Of a DNA stretch of 61,973 nt, positions 60,198-61,973 are shown one piece after another. Each line of letters starts with the position of its first letter. The first letter of the stretch is position 1. Under the pieces are notes generated by a model, which worked only from the letters and a program-made list of their open reading frames with translations, searched no databases and was not told the DNA's origin. This DNA is from an uncultured Lachnospiraceae bacterium (GTDB lineage: Bacteria; Bacillota; Clostridia; Lachnospirales; Lachnospiraceae). The stretch spans positions 1 through 61,973 of the forward strand of contig CAJTOO010000020.1 of the NCBI GenBank assembly GCA_910577735.1, read 5' to 3'. The position numbers and the translations under genes are program-made.

Positions 60198-60539
60198 TCA
60201 TTCCGTACCGCCCTCGCTTTCATTTTCGGCATTGGGGAGAGTGGATTGTGGGGGAGTGGTTTCTCGGCTTTCCGCTTTGATTTTAGAGATAATCTGCTGA
60301 CACTCCCTTGTCTGCAATGCAACCGACAAGATACGGTTTAACTCGCCCTCGTCATAGCGGTAGCAGTCGGGGAAATACTTCACAATGATACCGCCCATGA
60401 TGTACTTGTGGTGGTTCTCGGCTTTGCGTTTTTTCTCGTTCTGCTTTTTCTTCTCATTGGCTACACGCTGTTTCGCCTGTTCCAATGCCTGCAATGCTTT
60501 TTCTAAATTTCTGCTTGCGTCATTTTTGCTCTCAATCAT
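60198..60539 (-). CDS. DUF3847-like small mobilization-region protein
   Basis: 113 residues: N-terminal coiled coil rich in Lys/Glu (LEKALQALEQAKQRVANEKK), then HHKYIMGGIIVKYFPDCYRYDEGELNRIL and a Ser/Pro/Glu tail. The KYIMGGIIVKYFPD core is what I associate with DUF3847, found beside relaxases in Tn1549-like elements. ATG at 60539 with GAGG upstream. It may bind the oriT as an accessory to the relaxase (inference). Confidence 0.7.
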   Translation of the reverse strand: MIESKNDASRNLEKALQALEQAKQRVANEKKKQNEKKRKAENHHKYIMGGIIVKYFPDCYRYDEGELNRILSVALQTRECQQIISKIKAESRETTPPQSTLPNAENESEGGTE

Positions 60540-60590
60540 CTTGATACCTCATTCTTTCTGTACTGTGTTGATTAGTTTTGGAAATAAAAA

Positions 60591-60625
60591 AGGTAGCTGA
60601 TTGTCTGTTAAGATAATCGCTACCT
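60591..60625 (-). terminator. terminator between cargo gene and DUF3847-like gene
   Basis: AGGTAGC (60591-60597) and GCTACCT (60619-60625) with inner GATT/AATC pairs make a long stem, followed on the minus strand by a run of Ts. Confidence 0.75.
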
Positions 60626-60690
60626 AAAGGTAAACAATATTTAGTTTTCATATCATTTTTCTGTCTTGATTTTTCCCGACAAACTGGAAT

Positions 60691-61269
60691 TTATTGAAAT
60701 GTAATTCTCAAAAGACAAAAATCAAATCCTTGCCGTATGCTTTGCACAATTTCTACATAGACAGGTTTTTCAAAAACAATCTCAAATAATTTTTTGTTAT
60801 ATCCAGCAGTGCAGTGACACCATGTTAATGAATTTGAATTTTTTGCTTTTTCTAACATAGGACATTCACAAGTAAACATTTTTGTATACAGTTGATTATC
60901 TTTAATAAACCAACCGGCACCATTTTCGTTCAGAGCATTGACAAATCTATGCAAATCCTTATCCAAAGAGAGATAGAGTTGTTTCAAGTTATTTGCTGTA
61001 TCTTCTAACCTACCATTTTCATTACAATAGCACTCTTGGCGAATGTTTTTTACCGTTTTTTTATCAAATCTATTTTCAAGAATAGCAGATAGCTTTTCTA
61101 CCCACTCGGCTCGAATGTCTGGTGTTGAATTTATAGATAATGGAATTTCCTTTATTATGCTTTCTGCAACTTCCCTTGATACATTCTTTTCCAAACTATG
61201 TTTCAACCTCATTAACTCATCTATTTCTAATGTCGGAGAAACTTGCTCTGGCATAGAAAAATTTTTCAT
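60691..61269 (-). CDS. unrecognised Cys-motif protein (AT-rich cargo)
   Basis: 192 residues from the ATG at 61269 (AAGGAG seven bases upstream). No family recognised. N-terminal half helical (LEIDELMRLKHSLEKNV, RAEWVEKLSAIL). The Cys pairs ECYC, TCECP and WCHC could form a metal or iron-sulfur site, and the C-terminal part (AGYNKKLFEIVFEKPVYVEI) has a beta-rich V4R/L-2-amino-thiazoline hydrolase-like look, weakly. Its AT content is higher than the element core. Possibly a redox or corrinoid-related cargo; I do not assign a function. Confidence 0.55.
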   Translation of the reverse strand: MKNFSMPEQVSPTLEIDELMRLKHSLEKNVSREVAESIIKEIPLSINSTPDIRAEWVEKLSAILENRFDKKTVKNIRQECYCNENGRLEDTANNLKQLYLSLDKDLHRFVNALNENGAGWFIKDNQLYTKMFTCECPMLEKAKNSNSLTWCHCTAGYNKKLFEIVFEKPVYVEIVQSIRQGFDFCLLRITFQ

Positions 61270-61355
61270 ATTCTTTCTCCTTAAATTTCGATTTGTTAAA
61301 TTGTTCAATGTCATTATCTTACCACAAACGCATACACAATTCCATTAAATTTTCT

Positions 61356-61637
61356 TTAATTTCCCTTTGCCTTGTTATTTGCAATCATCATCTGCCTTGC
61401 CCGTTCCCTCTGCTCTGTACTGAACGCCCTCGGCTTGCGGTAGCAGACGTATGACTTTGGAAAAGAATAGGTCTTAGATACCTCGTCCTGCCCTGTCAGC
61501 TTGTATGTGTCGGGGAAGTCGGCAACAAGCGTGTCAAGTTTCCGCATAACCGCTTTATCCCTTGTATAGAGGGTGGCGGTCTTTTCTCCTGCATTATAAT
61601 TGACAATCGTTTCCTGTTCGTATCGGGAAAGTTTCAT
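61356..61637 (-). CDS. 93-residue conserved transposon protein
   Basis: The short basic protein starts KLSRYEQETIVNYNAGEKTA and ends ARQMMIANNKAKGN. It has no signal peptide or helix, and I recognise no domain. Its start overlaps the stop of the next gene by four bases (ATGA), so they are coupled. The same type of small gene is common in Tn1549/CTn-like elements. Confidence 0.6.
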   Translation of the reverse strand: MKLSRYEQETIVNYNAGEKTATLYTRDKAVMRKLDTLVADFPDTYKLTGQDEVSKTYSFPKSYVCYRKPRAFSTEQRERARQMMIANNKAKGN

Positions 61638-61973
61638 AGTGCCATATCCCCCTTTCCTTTGCTGTGGGTTCTGTGCTTTTTTCCCTCGGAAACTGTCGGC
61701 TGTTTTGCCTGTTCCTTTGCTCTGGCTAACCTTGTCCTTATGGAGTGGTCACGCTCGGTCAGTTTCCGTCTTTTGGTGGTGGCGGTCAGTTCCGCACACG
61801 TTTCTTCTGACAGGGAATTTAATTTCTTTAAGGTGCTACTTACTATCTGCTTTGTGTTATCGTCTTTTATCTGCGGAAGAATAGCAGACAGACTGGCGCA
61901 CGTTTCCGCTTTTCCCTGTTCTCCAAACTGGTAAATCAGATTGATTTCATCAGCGTTAAAAGGTATCTGAAAA
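61634..61973 (-). CDS. C-terminal part of a transposon-encoded protein (runs off the window)
   Basis: The open frame covers 112 codons to the TGA at 61634-61636 and has no start in the window. It begins FQIPFNADEINLIYQFGEQG and includes IVSSTLKKLNSLSEETCAEL, then a Lys/Arg-rich tail. The FNADEINLIYQF part resembles the TTRAP-type transposon-transfer domain (low confidence). The upstream part lies outside the window. Confidence 0.6.
   Translation of the reverse strand, partial: FQIPFNADEINLIYQFGEQGKAETCASLSAILPQIKDDNTKQIVSSTLKKLNSLSEETCAELTATTKRRKLTERDHSIRTRLARAKEQAKQPTVSEGKKHRTHSKGKGDMAL

Larger units (their letters stand above)
55705..61973. mobile_element. integrative/mobilizable element with TnpX-like recombinase and MobA/MobL relaxase (partial, one end only)
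   Basis: The stretch from about 55705 to the window edge holds a large serine recombinase whose gene ends at the junction, a relaxase with a hairpin-rich putative oriT, a DUF3847-like protein, small transposon-type proteins and AT-rich cargo. The left boundary is set by the interrupted HemN-like gene (around 55695-55723), the right is not in the window. The recombinase at the edge and MobA/MobL type fit the Tn4451/Tn1549-related elements of Clostridia (inference). Confidence 0.82.

Noticed and set aside
1..61973. CRISPR arrays, tRNA or rRNA genes, retron or diversity-generating elements
   Set aside because: I looked for regular spaced repeats, tRNA T-arm sequences and reverse transcriptase motifs and saw none; the only tandem repeats are short duplications and the protein repeat at 38100-38370.

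Overview
The window looks like a chromosomal segment of a gut-type Clostridia, most plausibly a Lachnospiraceae member. This rests on strong AGGAGG-type ribosome binding sites, medium GC, many ROK regulators and sugar ABC transporters, OmpR-type two-component systems beside ABC exporters, and a clostridial transposon with a large serine recombinase. No 16S rRNA or tRNA is present, so the placement is inference. Nearly everything is on the minus strand; the one clear plus-strand gene is an MFS transporter at 53548-54822.

Layout. 1-2000: gene remnants (aldo/keto reductase, alpha/beta hydrolase) and a creatininase-family hydrolase. 2099-7205: a response regulator/intramembrane-type histidine kinase pair and a four-gene ABC exporter operon whose promoter carries two 14-bp direct repeats 22 bp apart. 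7193-7357: a fragment of a GPH-family sugar transporter, whose stop codon lies inside the promoter of the two-component genes. 7388-17927: a sugar or polyol locus with a zinc dehydrogenase, two ROK repressors, two sugar phosphate isomerase/epimerase-like TIM barrels, a Gfo/Idh/MocA oxidoreductase and an RbsABC-type importer. 18139-20592: a compact operon of MazG-like pyrophosphohydrolase, HNH nuclease, macro domain and rhodanese lipoprotein. 20666-31569: a CUT1 ABC importer operon with a ROK sugar kinase, two paralogous cytosolic discoidin plus beta-propeller proteins, and a phosphomannose isomerase-like protein with a long N-terminal extension, next to a third ROK repressor.

31641-38645: a five-gene operon joining a secreted Asp/Gly-rich repeat protein, a FecR-domain membrane protein, a CHASE2 adenylate cyclase, a TIM-barrel enzyme and a GAF/HD-GYP protein. 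This looks like an envelope-sensing second-messenger module. 38684-43817: a DUF4143-type AAA protein, a GH36 alpha-galactosidase, and a MarR/TauE pair. 43858-49036: a second two-component/ABC (FtsX type) operon. 49069-53455: a chimeric scar fusing the start of a LytTR-type response regulator to the 3' part of a GH3 glucosidase, then a large internally duplicated lipoprotein divergent from the MFS gene.

54845-61973: a radical SAM (HemN-like) gene is cut by a mobile element that runs off the end of the window. The element carries, in order, a TnpX-like serine recombinase, a small protein, a GNAT acetyltransferase, a MobA/MobL relaxase with a hairpin-rich putative oriT, a DUF3847-like protein and further transposon proteins.

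The most interesting candidates for undescribed biology are the cyclase/FecR/HD-GYP operon, the MazG-HNH-macro-rhodanese cassette, and the operon with twin intracellular propellers.
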